Shown: one piece after another, positions 39,968 through 46,891 of the stretch
Numbering within the stretch: the stretch's first letter is position 1
Layout: each line of letters opens with the position of its first letter
NCBI GenBank assembly: GCA_045656345.1
Contig: JAZOQZ010000089.1
Location: forward strand, 1 to 47,136
Direction of reading: 5' to 3'
Length of the DNA stretch: 47,136 nucleotides
Origin: SIG452 sp045656345
GTDB lineage: Bacteria; Bacillota; Clostridia; UMGS1840
Position numbers and translations under genes: made by a program
The notes under the pieces: generated by a model
What the model was told of the DNA's origin: nothing
Database searches by the model: none
The model's input: only the letters and a program-made list of their open reading frames with translations

Positions 39968-41224
39968 TCAATCAAAAGAAAACACATTTCCTCTTGCAAA
40001 GTCCTCAATCGCATATCGCATTGCGTCCATTAAGTGGTTAAAGTCATCAATCGGCTTGTTTATCTTGTTGCCAAACTTATCTTCGTCCCACGTGTAGTTA
40101 GATATTTCAGTCAGGAAATTAACGCATCGTGGGTGTATATATATTTTGAAATCTTGTATATAGTCTATACCATTGTTTATACTGTCTTTTCCTTTGCGTG
40201 CCTTGCGTATACGTCTTAGACCTAGTTCATACAGACGGTCAATACTTTTTGGTTCTGCACTATCGGCTGTTATCTTTTCCTTGCTATATCCCATTTCAAT
40301 CACATTTTCAGCAATCTTTTCATTGGACAGGGCTTTTTCATACATTTCATCAAACACATATATTTCTTTTAGATCTGGATTGATTAACCCACAGAACAAC
40401 GCAGACGGGTCATTTGTATAACCGAAGTCCAATCCGAACGCAGAACTAAACCCTGGGCGATTTGATACTTCATTAACATCAAACTCTTTTTCTTCCCAGT
40501 TTTCGTATATAAGACCGTCAATAATACCCCAGTCACCCAACCCAGCAACACGGTAACGCTTCGGGCGGTTAATTTTCATATCTTCAAACAATTTCAAGTC
40601 AGATTCATCCAACCACTCATTGCACATATAGTTCGTTGTTTTTGCTAGAACTTCGGGGTGTTCAACGTCAAAAAAACGCTTTTTAATCCAGTGGTGTTCA
40701 TTCCACGGGTTAAATGTCAGCGTTATTTGTTTCCATAATCCTTCTGGCACTTGTCCACGAATAGATTCGTCAAGCATATTAAAATCTTCTTCTTTATTGA
40801 TTTCGTAGGCTTCTTCAATCCAGCACCAGCACAACACGCCAATATCAACTGTAATAGATGTCAGTTTTAGCGGGTCATCAAACCCACGAAACAGTATTTT
40901 CTGGCCCGTTGGTATATAAACTATTTCAAGCGGGTTTAATGTTGCTTTCCAATACTCATCCACGCCCAGGCGGTGAATTGCCCACTTTAAGTCAGCATAC
41001 GTACTGTCTTTCAATGTGCGTTCAGTCTTACGCACGACAAGCAGGTTCGCTTGCGGGTGTTTCATCAACTTTACAATGTAATACAGGGCGGTGGTCTTTG
41101 ATTTCTTAGACGCACGACTGCCCTTACAAACACGATAGCGGCCCTTGAACCGCCAATAATCGCCGTATCCCTTACCGATTAAATCTGGAATGTGTTTAAC
41201 ATTAGTCTGGGACATTATCATCAC
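39968..41224 (-). CDS. terL: Terminase large subunit (PBSX/SPP1 type)
   Basis: A 418-residue packaging motor. The ATPase half has a Walker A-like VCKGSRASKKSKTTALYYI (about residue 33) and Walker B WCWIEEAYEI (about 133). The nuclease half has the acidic motifs FGLDFGYTNDPSALFCG and ITADSAEPKSIDRLYELG. The start is weakly marked, with ATGATGATAATG overlapping the small-subunit end; 41215 is an alternative. The type suggests headful packaging, which fits a circular contig. Confidence 0.92.
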   Translation of the reverse strand: MMIMSQTNVKHIPDLIGKGYGDYWRFKGRYRVCKGSRASKKSKTTALYYIVKLMKHPQANLLVVRKTERTLKDSTYADLKWAIHRLGVDEYWKATLNPLEIVYIPTGQKILFRGFDDPLKLTSITVDIGVLCWCWIEEAYEINKEEDFNMLDESIRGQVPEGLWKQITLTFNPWNEHHWIKKRFFDVEHPEVLAKTTNYMCNEWLDESDLKLFEDMKINRPKRYRVAGLGDWGIIDGLIYENWEEKEFDVNEVSNRPGFSSAFGLDFGYTNDPSALFCGLINPDLKEIYVFDEMYEKALSNEKIAENVIEMGYSKEKITADSAEPKSIDRLYELGLRRIRKARKGKDSINNGIDYIQDFKIYIHPRCVNFLTEISNYTWDEDKFGNKINKPIDDFNHLMDAMRYAIEDFARGNVFSFD

Positions 41225-41615
41225 CGCTTAATACAACTGGTACAGAACCTTCAATGTTGACATCACGTTTATCACGCCATTCGTGGGCTTTTCTGTTTTT
41301 CAACCAGAATATCATAGCGGTTACATTTGGTGGCACTTGTTTCTTGACGGCCTTTTTCTTACCCCCGTCAATAATATATTCTGTCGTTTCATATCCAAGT
41401 GCTGTTTTTAACAGTGCGTTTTCAACTTCAATGTCCGTAACTTCACGTCCCTTACGCAATGCTTCACGAATTTTTGGATGTTTCTTTTTCCATTCAATTA
41501 AAGTCTTTGGTGTAATGCCGATATTGTGGGCAATTTGCGTTTCTGTGATATTACGCGCCCAGCCAGTCAACATAGTCAACTTTTCTTCGGTCATCCACTC
41601 GTGATATAAGGCCAT
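41202..41615 (-). CDS. terS: Terminase small subunit
   Basis: A 137-residue protein with an N-terminal helix-turn-helix (TMLTGWARNITETQIAHNIGITPKTLIEWKKKHPKIREALRKGREVTDIEVENALLKTALGYE). The C-terminus (PPNVTAMIFWLKNRKAHEWRDK) is that of PBSX-like small subunits. It recognises the pac site, which is often inside this gene. GGGGGGTGCTAG precedes the ATG. Confidence 0.9.
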   Translation of the reverse strand: MALYHEWMTEEKLTMLTGWARNITETQIAHNIGITPKTLIEWKKKHPKIREALRKGREVTDIEVENALLKTALGYETTEYIIDGGKKKAVKKQVPPNVTAMIFWLKNRKAHEWRDKRDVNIEGSVPVVLSGDDNVPD

Positions 41616-41618
41616 ATA

Positions 41619-42626
41619 CTAGCACCCCCCTTGCGTAAACAACCCATAACGGCACATATCAGCGAAAATCGGCTTTTTTAAATTAAACAAAGCAACCAAT
41701 TCAGACGGGCTTTTGCTTTCTTTATAACTTGCCAATTCATTGTTATGTTCGTCCCAGATTGTAATTTCAATCTCTTTTTGCCCGATACAGCACCCGATAC
41801 CGCATTTAGCATACGGCACACCGTGTTCTTTTACATAATCCAGTGCAATCTTGCGGGCGTATAGGTTTAATGTTAAATCGGCTTTACTGCCGTCCTTAGT
41901 CCAAGGTGAGCCACCGCCCACATTACAATTGCCACCATAGAAATCAACGGCCAATTTGCGACCTGTTGTCCCACAGTCGCCGATAGATGCGTGTTTAACA
42001 TATCGCCCCGTGCCGTTTATAATCAATTCATAATCGCCTGGGATAACTTCACGCACCTTGCTTTGAACGGCGGTCGTGTCGTCTGTTAAAAGCGGTATTG
42101 CCACAATGACTTTATTCACGTCATCGCCATCAATGACAACCTGCGTTTTAACATCCAAGCCCCCCAGCCCGCTGTTAAACAATTCTTGCCCCAGTTTCTT
42201 GGCCAGATAAAAGTCTTTTGGCATATAATCCGTGTCGGGACTGTTGACAGCCATACCGAACATAATCCCCTGATCGCCCCAACCGTCTGTATTTACACCC
42301 TGGGCAATGTCTGGGCTTTGCTGTGATATATGACAAACAACGTCCAGTGCGTCAGGGTCAATTGTGTTTTCTTTGCCCCATTTATCACAATATTCGGCCG
42401 TGTATCCGACCGATTCAATCGCTTGACGCACCCAGCCAACATAATCTATTGACTGTGCAGCGGTTGTTATTTCGCCGCCCAGCGTGACGTGATTGTCTTT
42501 AATCTGTACTTCCAAGGCGTAACGTGTGTTTGGGTCTTGTTCTAGTAATCTATCAAGTATATATTCACTGATATAATCAGCGACCTTATCTGGGTGTCCT
42601 AGTGATACATATTCACTTATTTTCAT
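41619..42626 (-). CDS. metK: S-adenosylmethionine synthetase
   Basis: A 335-residue methionine adenosyltransferase, which makes SAM from ATP and methionine. Motifs present are SLGHPDKVADYISEYILD (catalytic His11 and metal Asp13), GWGDQGIMFGMAVN, and SIGDCGTTGRKLAVDFYGG with GGGSPWTKDGSKAD (the Arg-Lys pair and both downstream lysines kept). It is about 50 residues shorter than typical bacterial MetK. It is coupled by ATGA to a DNA methyltransferase gene, and a second one precedes that, so it likely feeds SAM to phage DNA methylation. No SAM riboswitch precedes it. Confidence 0.92.
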   Translation of the reverse strand: MKISEYVSLGHPDKVADYISEYILDRLLEQDPNTRYALEVQIKDNHVTLGGEITTAAQSIDYVGWVRQAIESVGYTAEYCDKWGKENTIDPDALDVVCHISQQSPDIAQGVNTDGWGDQGIMFGMAVNSPDTDYMPKDFYLAKKLGQELFNSGLGGLDVKTQVVIDGDDVNKVIVAIPLLTDDTTAVQSKVREVIPGDYELIINGTGRYVKHASIGDCGTTGRKLAVDFYGGNCNVGGGSPWTKDGSKADLTLNLYARKIALDYVKEHGVPYAKCGIGCCIGQKEIEITIWDEHNNELASYKESKSPSELVALFNLKKPIFADMCRYGLFTQGGC

Positions 42627-43783
42627 TGTTCTATCCTTTCTGCTTTATTTCCAGTTAGGTTTTCCCACCGCTGAATGATGACATCGCAGTAATGTTCGTC
42701 CAGTTCCATTGTGTAGCATTTACGGTTTAATTGTTCACAAGCGATAAGCGTCGAACCACTGCCGCCGTATAAATCTACTATTAAATTTGCTTTGTCCCCC
42801 CATTGTTTTATTATTTCGGCTAACAAGCTTGTAGGTTTTTGTGTAGGGTGAACTCTGTTTCTTGCTTCTTTTGGGTCTTTACTTGATAAAAAACCAAACC
42901 AATCAAAACGCAACATTCTTCTTTTGTGTTTATTTTTACTCCATATTAGTTCAAACTCTGAACCTATTGCATCAGCTTGGCTTTCTTTTCTCTTGTCCCA
43001 TACTAACCAAGAGCCACTATTTTTATCTAATAACAATTCTGCAAAATAATCAGCCCCAAATAAAAACATTTCTTTTACATAGGCAAAATTAGCAAAAAAA
43101 GTGTTTATAAGGTCAGGTGTAAAGTCGTCATTATCACCTATTACAGCTTTATATTTATTCCCTTTTGTATTGTTTTTGTTGCCTATACTTTTCATTGAGC
43201 CTACACAAGATGAAAAATCCGTGTCTAAATGCATTCCGTATGGTGGGTCTGACAAAACCATATCCGCCTTTTCACCATTCATCAACTTTTCAACATCATC
43301 AACCTTTGTGCTATCACCACACATCAGCCTATGATTACCCAGTTGCCAAATATCGCCCCGCTTGCAACGAGTTTCTACTTCTTCTGGCACTTCATCTTCA
43401 ACGACTTCGTCAGGCTCTTCTTCTTTAATCTCAAAGTCAAATTGCGACATATCAAGTTCAATGTTCGCCAGTTCTTGTTCCAACAAATCAAAATCCCATT
43501 CAGCCAATTCAGACACTTTATTATCAGCCAGACGGAACGCTTTAATCTGATCTTCGGTTAAATCATCGGCAATAATACAAGGCACGGTTTCAAGTTTTAA
43601 CTTCTTTGCGGCCTTTAATCTGGTGTGGCCACAAACAACCACTTTATCTTTATCTATAACAATAGGTACTTTAAAACCGAACTCTTTAATACTAGCGGCA
43701 ACCTTATCAACAGCCCCGTCATTTTTACGTGGGTTATTGGCATAAGGCGTTAAATCATTGATGTTTAATTCTATTATTTGCAT
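42623..43783 (-). CDS. ParB-domain DNA methyltransferase 2
   Basis: A 386-residue protein. Residues 1-100 form a ParB/sulfiredoxin-like domain (ELNINDLTPYANNPRKNDGAVDKVAASIKEFGFKVPIVIDKDKVVVCGHTRLKAAKKL). The rest is a beta-class amino-methyltransferase: DPPYGMH (motif IV, about 178), then HPTQKP and DLYGGSGSTLIACEQLNRKCYTMELD (motif I, about 335). Motif IV before motif I marks the N6-adenine or N4-cytosine beta class. It is a paralogue of the gene upstream. The recognition site is unknown. Confidence 0.9.
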   Translation of the reverse strand: MQIIELNINDLTPYANNPRKNDGAVDKVAASIKEFGFKVPIVIDKDKVVVCGHTRLKAAKKLKLETVPCIIADDLTEDQIKAFRLADNKVSELAEWDFDLLEQELANIELDMSQFDFEIKEEEPDEVVEDEVPEEVETRCKRGDIWQLGNHRLMCGDSTKVDDVEKLMNGEKADMVLSDPPYGMHLDTDFSSCVGSMKSIGNKNNTKGNKYKAVIGDNDDFTPDLINTFFANFAYVKEMFLFGADYFAELLLDKNSGSWLVWDKRKESQADAIGSEFELIWSKNKHKRRMLRFDWFGFLSSKDPKEARNRVHPTQKPTSLLAEIIKQWGDKANLIVDLYGGSGSTLIACEQLNRKCYTMELDEHYCDVIIQRWENLTGNKAERIEQ

Positions 43784-43820
43784 ATCCCTTTCCTTTTTTT
43801 AGAAATTATAATCAAAAAAA

Positions 43821-45008
43821 TTAAATTTTCAATGCCTTATTTCCAGTGAACTCTTCCCAGCGTTGAATAATAACATCGACGTATTTCGGGTCTAGTTCTA
43901 TCAATCTTGCTTTACGTCCTGTCTTTTCAGCAGCGATTAAAGTCGAACCACCACCACCAAAGCCGTCCAGAACAATGTCGCCCTTTTCAGAACTGTTTAA
44001 AATCGCCCGCTCTACCAATTCAACAGGTTTCATAGTCGGGTGGATATCGTTCTTTAACGGCTTGTTATATTCCCAAACGTCTGATTGATTGCGGTCACCG
44101 CACCAGTAATGCTTTTTACCATTACCCCAGCCGTATAAAATCGGCTCGTATTGTCGTTGATAGTCGGCACGCCCCAGTGTAAACGTGTTTTTGGCCCATA
44201 TAATAAACGTTGACCACTTACCGCCTGCATCAATAAATGAATTATAAAGAGTATGTAATTCGGACGAACTCATACAGACATACGCTGCACCATCATTAAA
44301 TGACATCAGATTTGACAGACTGTCCGTCAGGAATTGTCCGAAGTTATCGCCCAGATTGTCATTCATAATCTTGCGGTTATCCAGCCCACGCAACTTGTCT
44401 TTCATTGTTGCACCATAATTGACGTTGTACGGTGGGTCAGTAAATACCATAGCGGCCGTGTCGCCACCCATCAACTTGGACACGTCGTCAATTAAAGTCG
44501 TGTCACCACACAGCAAGCGGTGTTCGCCCAACTGATAAATGTCACCCAGTTTTGCCTTTGGTTCTTCTGGCACGTCTGGCACAACATCATCTTGTTCAGT
44601 CGGCAGGACTTCCACTTCAATTTCATCAAACCCGAAATCAGTCATATCAAAGTCAAGTAATGCGTCCAGTTCTTCTTGCAACAGGTCAAAATCCCATTCT
44701 GCGAACTCATTTGTCTTATTGTCCGCCAGTCTGTACGCTTTGACTTGTTCAGGCGTTAAATCGCTTGCCACGATACAAGGCACTTCTGTAATACCAAGTT
44801 GCAGGCAAGCCTTGTGACGTGTATGCCCGACAATAATTACATTCTGATCATCAACAACGAATGGTTGTTTAATACCGAATTCTTTAATACTTGCTGCTAC
44901 TTTATCGACAGCGTCATCATTAATGCGTGGATTATTTTCATACGGTTTAATTTCGTTTATATTTTTGTAAACAATATTTGTTTTCAGAAAAATCACCCTT
45001 TTTGTCAA
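43821..45008 (-). CDS. ParB-domain DNA methyltransferase 1 (first late gene)
   Basis: A 395-residue protein with a TTG start at 45008 (AAGGAAAC just upstream; a GTG at 44996 is the alternative). The N-terminal ParB-like domain (NINEIKPYENNPRINDDAVDKVAASIKEFGIKQPF ... VGHTRHKACLQLG) is followed by a beta-class methyltransferase: DPPYNVNYG, HPTMKPVELVERAI and DGFGGGGSTLIAAEKTGRKARLIELD. It is close to the next gene in layout but has a different middle (target-recognition) region, so a different DNA site is likely. It is the first gene under the operator-bearing late promoter. Confidence 0.88.
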   Translation of the reverse strand: MTKRVIFLKTNIVYKNINEIKPYENNPRINDDAVDKVAASIKEFGIKQPFVVDDQNVIIVGHTRHKACLQLGITEVPCIVASDLTPEQVKAYRLADNKTNEFAEWDFDLLQEELDALLDFDMTDFGFDEIEVEVLPTEQDDVVPDVPEEPKAKLGDIYQLGEHRLLCGDTTLIDDVSKLMGGDTAAMVFTDPPYNVNYGATMKDKLRGLDNRKIMNDNLGDNFGQFLTDSLSNLMSFNDGAAYVCMSSSELHTLYNSFIDAGGKWSTFIIWAKNTFTLGRADYQRQYEPILYGWGNGKKHYWCGDRNQSDVWEYNKPLKNDIHPTMKPVELVERAILNSSEKGDIVLDGFGGGGSTLIAAEKTGRKARLIELDPKYVDVIIQRWEEFTGNKALKI

Positions 45009-45035
45009 GTTTCCTTAGGATATAACTTTATTTAC

Positions 45036-45041
45036 ATTATA
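45036..45041 (-). promoter_or_regulatory. Late promoter (-10)
   Basis: TATAAT preceded by TGA, an extended -10 (TGnTATAAT), read leftward toward 45008. No good -35 is present; its place is taken by the operator at 45049-45067. No other promoter-like sequence is evident before the 29-kb late gene row. Confidence 0.6.
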
Positions 45042-45048
45042 TCACGCA

Positions 45049-45067
45049 AGTATCTAAATTAGATACC
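45049..45067. promoter_or_regulatory. Operator O3 on the late promoter
   Basis: AGTATCT-AAATT-AGATACC has the same 7-5-7 inverted repeat as O1 near the repressor (13 of 14 arm bases equal). It covers the -35 zone of the late promoter, so the lysogenic repressor should block late transcription directly. Confidence 0.75.
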
Positions 45068-45256
45068 GATTTTGTGCAAAAATAACGCCTGTACAGTCGC
45101 AAAAACGATTTTAGCGGTACAACCCTACGTCAAAACATTAAATTTGCGTGTACGGTCAAATAAACGATAGTTTTTTGACTGTTCAAGATGTCAAAAGGAG
45201 TGTTAAAGATGGTGTTAAAGATGCTTGAACACATAAGTGATTGAAATTACTTAAAA

Positions 45257-45416
45257 TGTTCAAGATGTTTAAGATAAATATATAAAAGTCCTATATATAT
45301 TCTTTTTTATACGTATATATAAAAATAAAAAAATATATAAAAGATTGAAAATTACGCGTAACACCTTTAACACGCGTAACATTTCTAGTAAAAACAATGA
45401 CTTACGTGTTCAAGGT
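45257..45416. repeat. Iteron region B (diverged copy of region A)
   Basis: It has the same order of elements as 14979-15140: TGTTCAAGATGTTTAAGAT, then AGTCCTATATATA at 45287, an AT-rich centre, AACACCTTTAACAC at 45360, AGTAAAAACAATGACTTA at 45387 and TGTTCAAGG. Extra tandem words TGTTAAAGATGG and TGTTAAAGATGC lie just to the left (45190-45230). The whole gap 45068-45463 has no supportable gene. Confidence 0.75.
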
Positions 45417-45463
45417 GAATGCGTTTTACCTTGAACAAATGCTTAAACTTTAAAACCCCTTCG

Positions 45464-45494
45464 TTATTTTCACGTAATTTTTACGTGAAAATAA
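45464..45494. repeat. Perfect 14-bp inverted repeat
   Basis: TTATTTTCACGTAA, a 3-base loop and its exact complement. It lies between iteron region B and the terminator of the P4 unit. It could be a protein site or a second hairpin that blocks read-through. Confidence 0.65.
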
Positions 45495-45520
45495 AAAAAC
45501 GACCCCCGAAAGAGTCGTTT
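45493..45520 (-). terminator. Terminator of the P4 unit
   Basis: Read leftward: AAACGAC, a 10-base loop, GTCGTTT, then more T. It lies 27 bases past the end of the gene at 45547. Confidence 0.75.
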
Positions 45521-45546
45521 CATGTTTAGCGCGTAACGTTGACAAA

Positions 45547-45732
45547 TTATTCAACATTAAACCATTCACAAACGGTCACAATTAAGTGTTCATAATCCCC
45601 GCTAGTTGCATCGGCCATAAAAGCAGGAAATTCATCGGCACGCCCAGCCTTCCGCAATGCAGCCCGACACCGTCCCAGAATTGCGAATGCGTTTCCGTCC
45701 TGTCCGACTAATTTAACTGTTAATTTTTGCAT
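45547..45732 (-). CDS. Conserved small phage protein, unknown
   Basis: A 61-residue protein (MQKLTVKLVGQDGNAFAILGRCRAALRKAGRADEFPAFMADATSGDYEHLIVTVCEWF). The VGxDGNAFAIxG ... ATSGDYxHL pattern recurs in small uncharacterised proteins of phages and mobile elements. AGGAG precedes the ATG. It is the last gene of the P4 unit and overlaps its neighbour by 20 bases. Confidence 0.65.
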   Translation of the reverse strand: MQKLTVKLVGQDGNAFAILGRCRAALRKAGRADEFPAFMADATSGDYEHLIVTVCEWFNVE

Positions 45733-46045
45733 TGTGTTCTCCTATCGTTTCAAACGCGTCATCTATCGCTTTCAAGCCGTCTTGTTTACAATCTAATATA
45801 TACTCGTCGCCAAGATAAGGCTGTATTGCGGCTAGGTTTATGCGTGCGTCGTTCAACGCATTTATCGCAACATCTAATTTTCGTTCACAGTCCAACAATT
45901 CGTTCAGATAGCACCATTTGTTGCAATTCGGAACGATTTCAGTTCCAGGCATTGTTCCATAAACGCCATAGAAATCAACATTGCGATAATGCACCAAAAT
46001 AATTTTATTAGGTTTCGGTTTCTGCTCTGCTGTATGCCATATCAT
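45713..46045 (-). CDS. DUF551-like phage protein
   Basis: A 110-residue protein from the ATG at 46045 (AAAGGACATACA). The opening MIWHTAEQKPKPNKIILVHY ... PNCNKWCYLNELLD matches the N-terminus of the gene at 4052-4459. The C-terminal part is helical (CERKLDVAINALNDARINLAAI). The function is unknown; the two copies are in separate early units. Confidence 0.6.
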   Translation of the reverse strand: MIWHTAEQKPKPNKIILVHYRNVDFYGVYGTMPGTEIVPNCNKWCYLNELLDCERKLDVAINALNDARINLAAIQPYLGDEYILDCKQDGLKAIDDAFETIGEHNAKINS

Positions 46046-46061
46046 TGTATGTCCTTTTTGA

Positions 46062-46196
46062 TTAAAGCGAACCGTATTCATTTAAATACCAACTGTATCT
46101 AGCAAGAATATTCGCATTGTTGGTCATTTTCTTAATGTGGGTAATTTCTTCGGACGTGCCGTATTTTAAAGCATACTGAATCAGTTTATTTTTCAT
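46062..46196 (-). CDS. 44-residue helical protein
   Basis: First gene behind promoter P4: ATG at 46196 after AACAAAAAGGATAAAA. The sequence MKNKLIQYALKYGTSEEITH continues into IKKMTNNANILARYSWYLNEYGSL and is a small soluble helical peptide of unknown function. The in-frame extension to 46244 runs through the promoter and is unlikely. Confidence 0.55.
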   Translation of the reverse strand: MKNKLIQYALKYGTSEEITHIKKMTNNANILARYSWYLNEYGSL

Positions 46197-46223
46197 TTTT
46201 TTATCCTTTTTGTTTACACGTAC

Positions 46224-46251
46224 ATTATACGAAATAAAAATCATAAATCAA
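46224..46251 (-). promoter_or_regulatory. Promoter P4
   Basis: A -35 TTGATT (46251-46246), 16-bp spacer and -10 TATAAT (46229-46224), read leftward, with leader AAACAAAAAGGATAA. It starts at the U-tract of the tRNA-unit terminator. Confidence 0.8.
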
Positions 46252-46252
46252 G

Positions 46253-46303
46253 AAAAAAAAGCCACCCCAGGGGTTTAACGAATGTAGGCAGTATCCTGGG
46301 GTG
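46253..46303 (-). terminator. Terminator of the GapR/tRNA unit
   Basis: A 9-bp stem, CACCCCAGG (46263-46271) with CCTGGGGTG (46295-46303), followed leftward by GGC and eight T. A strong intrinsic terminator that would also form the 3' end of the candidate small RNA. Confidence 0.85.
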
Positions 46304-46352
46304 ATAGAGTGGACGGGCAGTATAAGAACAAACAAAAAGGATAGCCCGTCCG
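46253..46352 (-). ncRNA. Candidate anti-Shine-Dalgarno small RNA in the tRNA-Ile 3' trailer
   Basis: The sequence between the encoded CCA of tRNA-Ile and the terminator would be freed by tRNA 3' processing as an RNA of about 100 bases. It opens with a GC-rich 8-bp stem, GGACGGGC (46351-46344) with GCCCGTCC (46318-46311). The stem-loop segment CTATCCTTTTTGTT (46344-46331) is an exact 14-base complement of the leader AACAAAAAGGATAG behind promoters P2 and P3. A shifted 14 of 14 match exists for P4 and 12 for P1. It then ends in the terminator hairpin. The target includes the Shine-Dalgarno sequence, so translational repression is predicted. This is inference from sequence only. Confidence 0.5.
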
Positions 46353-46427
46353 TGGTAGTCAGACTGGGATTTGAACCCAGAATAAAGCCGTATCAGGACT
46401 TTGTGATAACCATTTCACTATCTGACT
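46353..46427 (-). tRNA. tRNA-Ile (GAT anticodon)
   Basis: A cloverleaf with a 7-bp acceptor (AGTCAGA/TCTGACT), D stem GTGA/TCAC, anticodon stem AAGTC/GGCTT with loop CTGATAC, T stem CTGGG/CCCAG with TTCAAAT, discriminator A and encoded CCA. Anticodon GAT reads ATC and ATT. Confidence 0.88.
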
Positions 46428-46433
46428 AAAACT

Positions 46434-46507
46434 TGGTGCGAATACAGAGAATCGAACTCTGAATTTAACCTTGGCAAGGTTATGTTATACCATTTAACTA
46501 CATTCGC
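46434..46507 (-). tRNA. tRNA-Gly (GCC anticodon)
   Basis: A cloverleaf with acceptor GCGAATG/TATTCGC (one G-T pair), D stem GTTA/TAAC, anticodon stem TAACC/GGTTA with loop TTGCCAA, T stem CAGAG/CTCTG with TTCGATT, discriminator A and encoded CCA. It lies 6 bases before tRNA-Ile. Confidence 0.92.
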
Positions 46508-46520
46508 AAAAGACATACTA

Positions 46521-46575
46521 TTGGCACACTTGGTATGTCAGCAAGTGGATATGCCTTATGATTAGGCAACGCCAA
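46521..46575 (-). other. Cloverleaf-like three-way RNA element, not a tRNA
   Basis: A closing stem TTGGC/GCCAA joins two arms: TGCCT-AATCATA-AGGCA (5 bp, 7-base loop) and CACTTG/CAAGTG with a 9-base loop. It lies between the GapR-like gene and tRNA-Gly in one transcript. The 7-base loop lacks the U33 of an anticodon loop, and there is no T arm. A competing 7-bp hairpin, GACATAC/GTATGTC, overlaps its end. Confidence 0.5.
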
Positions 46576-46580
46576 TCTCT

Positions 46581-46805
46581 TTACAGACCGACCGCTTGAC
46601 GATACATTTTAATCAATTCATCGGCTTCGTCAAGTTCATCTTGGTCTAATTTACGCAAGGCAATAATCTTTTTAATATATTTCGGATCGTAACCCGCTGA
46701 TTTTGCTTCGCTGTAAATTTCTTTGATGTCTGCCGCGATTACATCGGCTTCTTCCATTAAACGTTCAATTCTTTGAATTATACTTAATAATTGTTCTGCG
46801 TTCAT
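46581..46805 (-). CDS. DUF2312/GapR-like nucleoid-associated protein
   Basis: A 74-residue protein (LLSIIQRIERLMEEADVIAADIKEIYSEAKSAGYDPKYIKKIIALRKLDQDELDEADELIKMYRQAVGL). The RIERL-x-EE, DIKE-x-YSEAK-x-x-GYD and RK-x-D features are those of DUF2312, the family of the alphaproteobacterial protein GapR. GapR binds AT-rich overtwisted DNA and aids topoisomerases during replication. A phage copy may organise phage DNA or compete with the host protein. AAAAGGATAAAAA precedes the ATG. It is followed by two tRNAs. Confidence 0.8.
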   Translation of the reverse strand: MNAEQLLSIIQRIERLMEEADVIAADIKEIYSEAKSAGYDPKYIKKIIALRKLDQDELDEADELIKMYRQAVGL

Positions 46806-46891
46806 TTTTTATCCTTTTGGTTATAATCTTTGGTGGGCGGAGTTTTATGGAGAGAGAATGAAGTAGAAACAAAGGCCCCCGCCCGTAAAAA

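Noticed and set aside
41619..42660. SAM riboswitch ahead of the SAM synthetase gene
   Set aside because: The gene starts inside the end of the methyltransferase gene with an ATGA overlap, leaving no room for an aptamer.
46521..46575. Third tRNA
   Set aside because: It lacks U33 in the candidate anticodon loop, a T arm and a CCA end.
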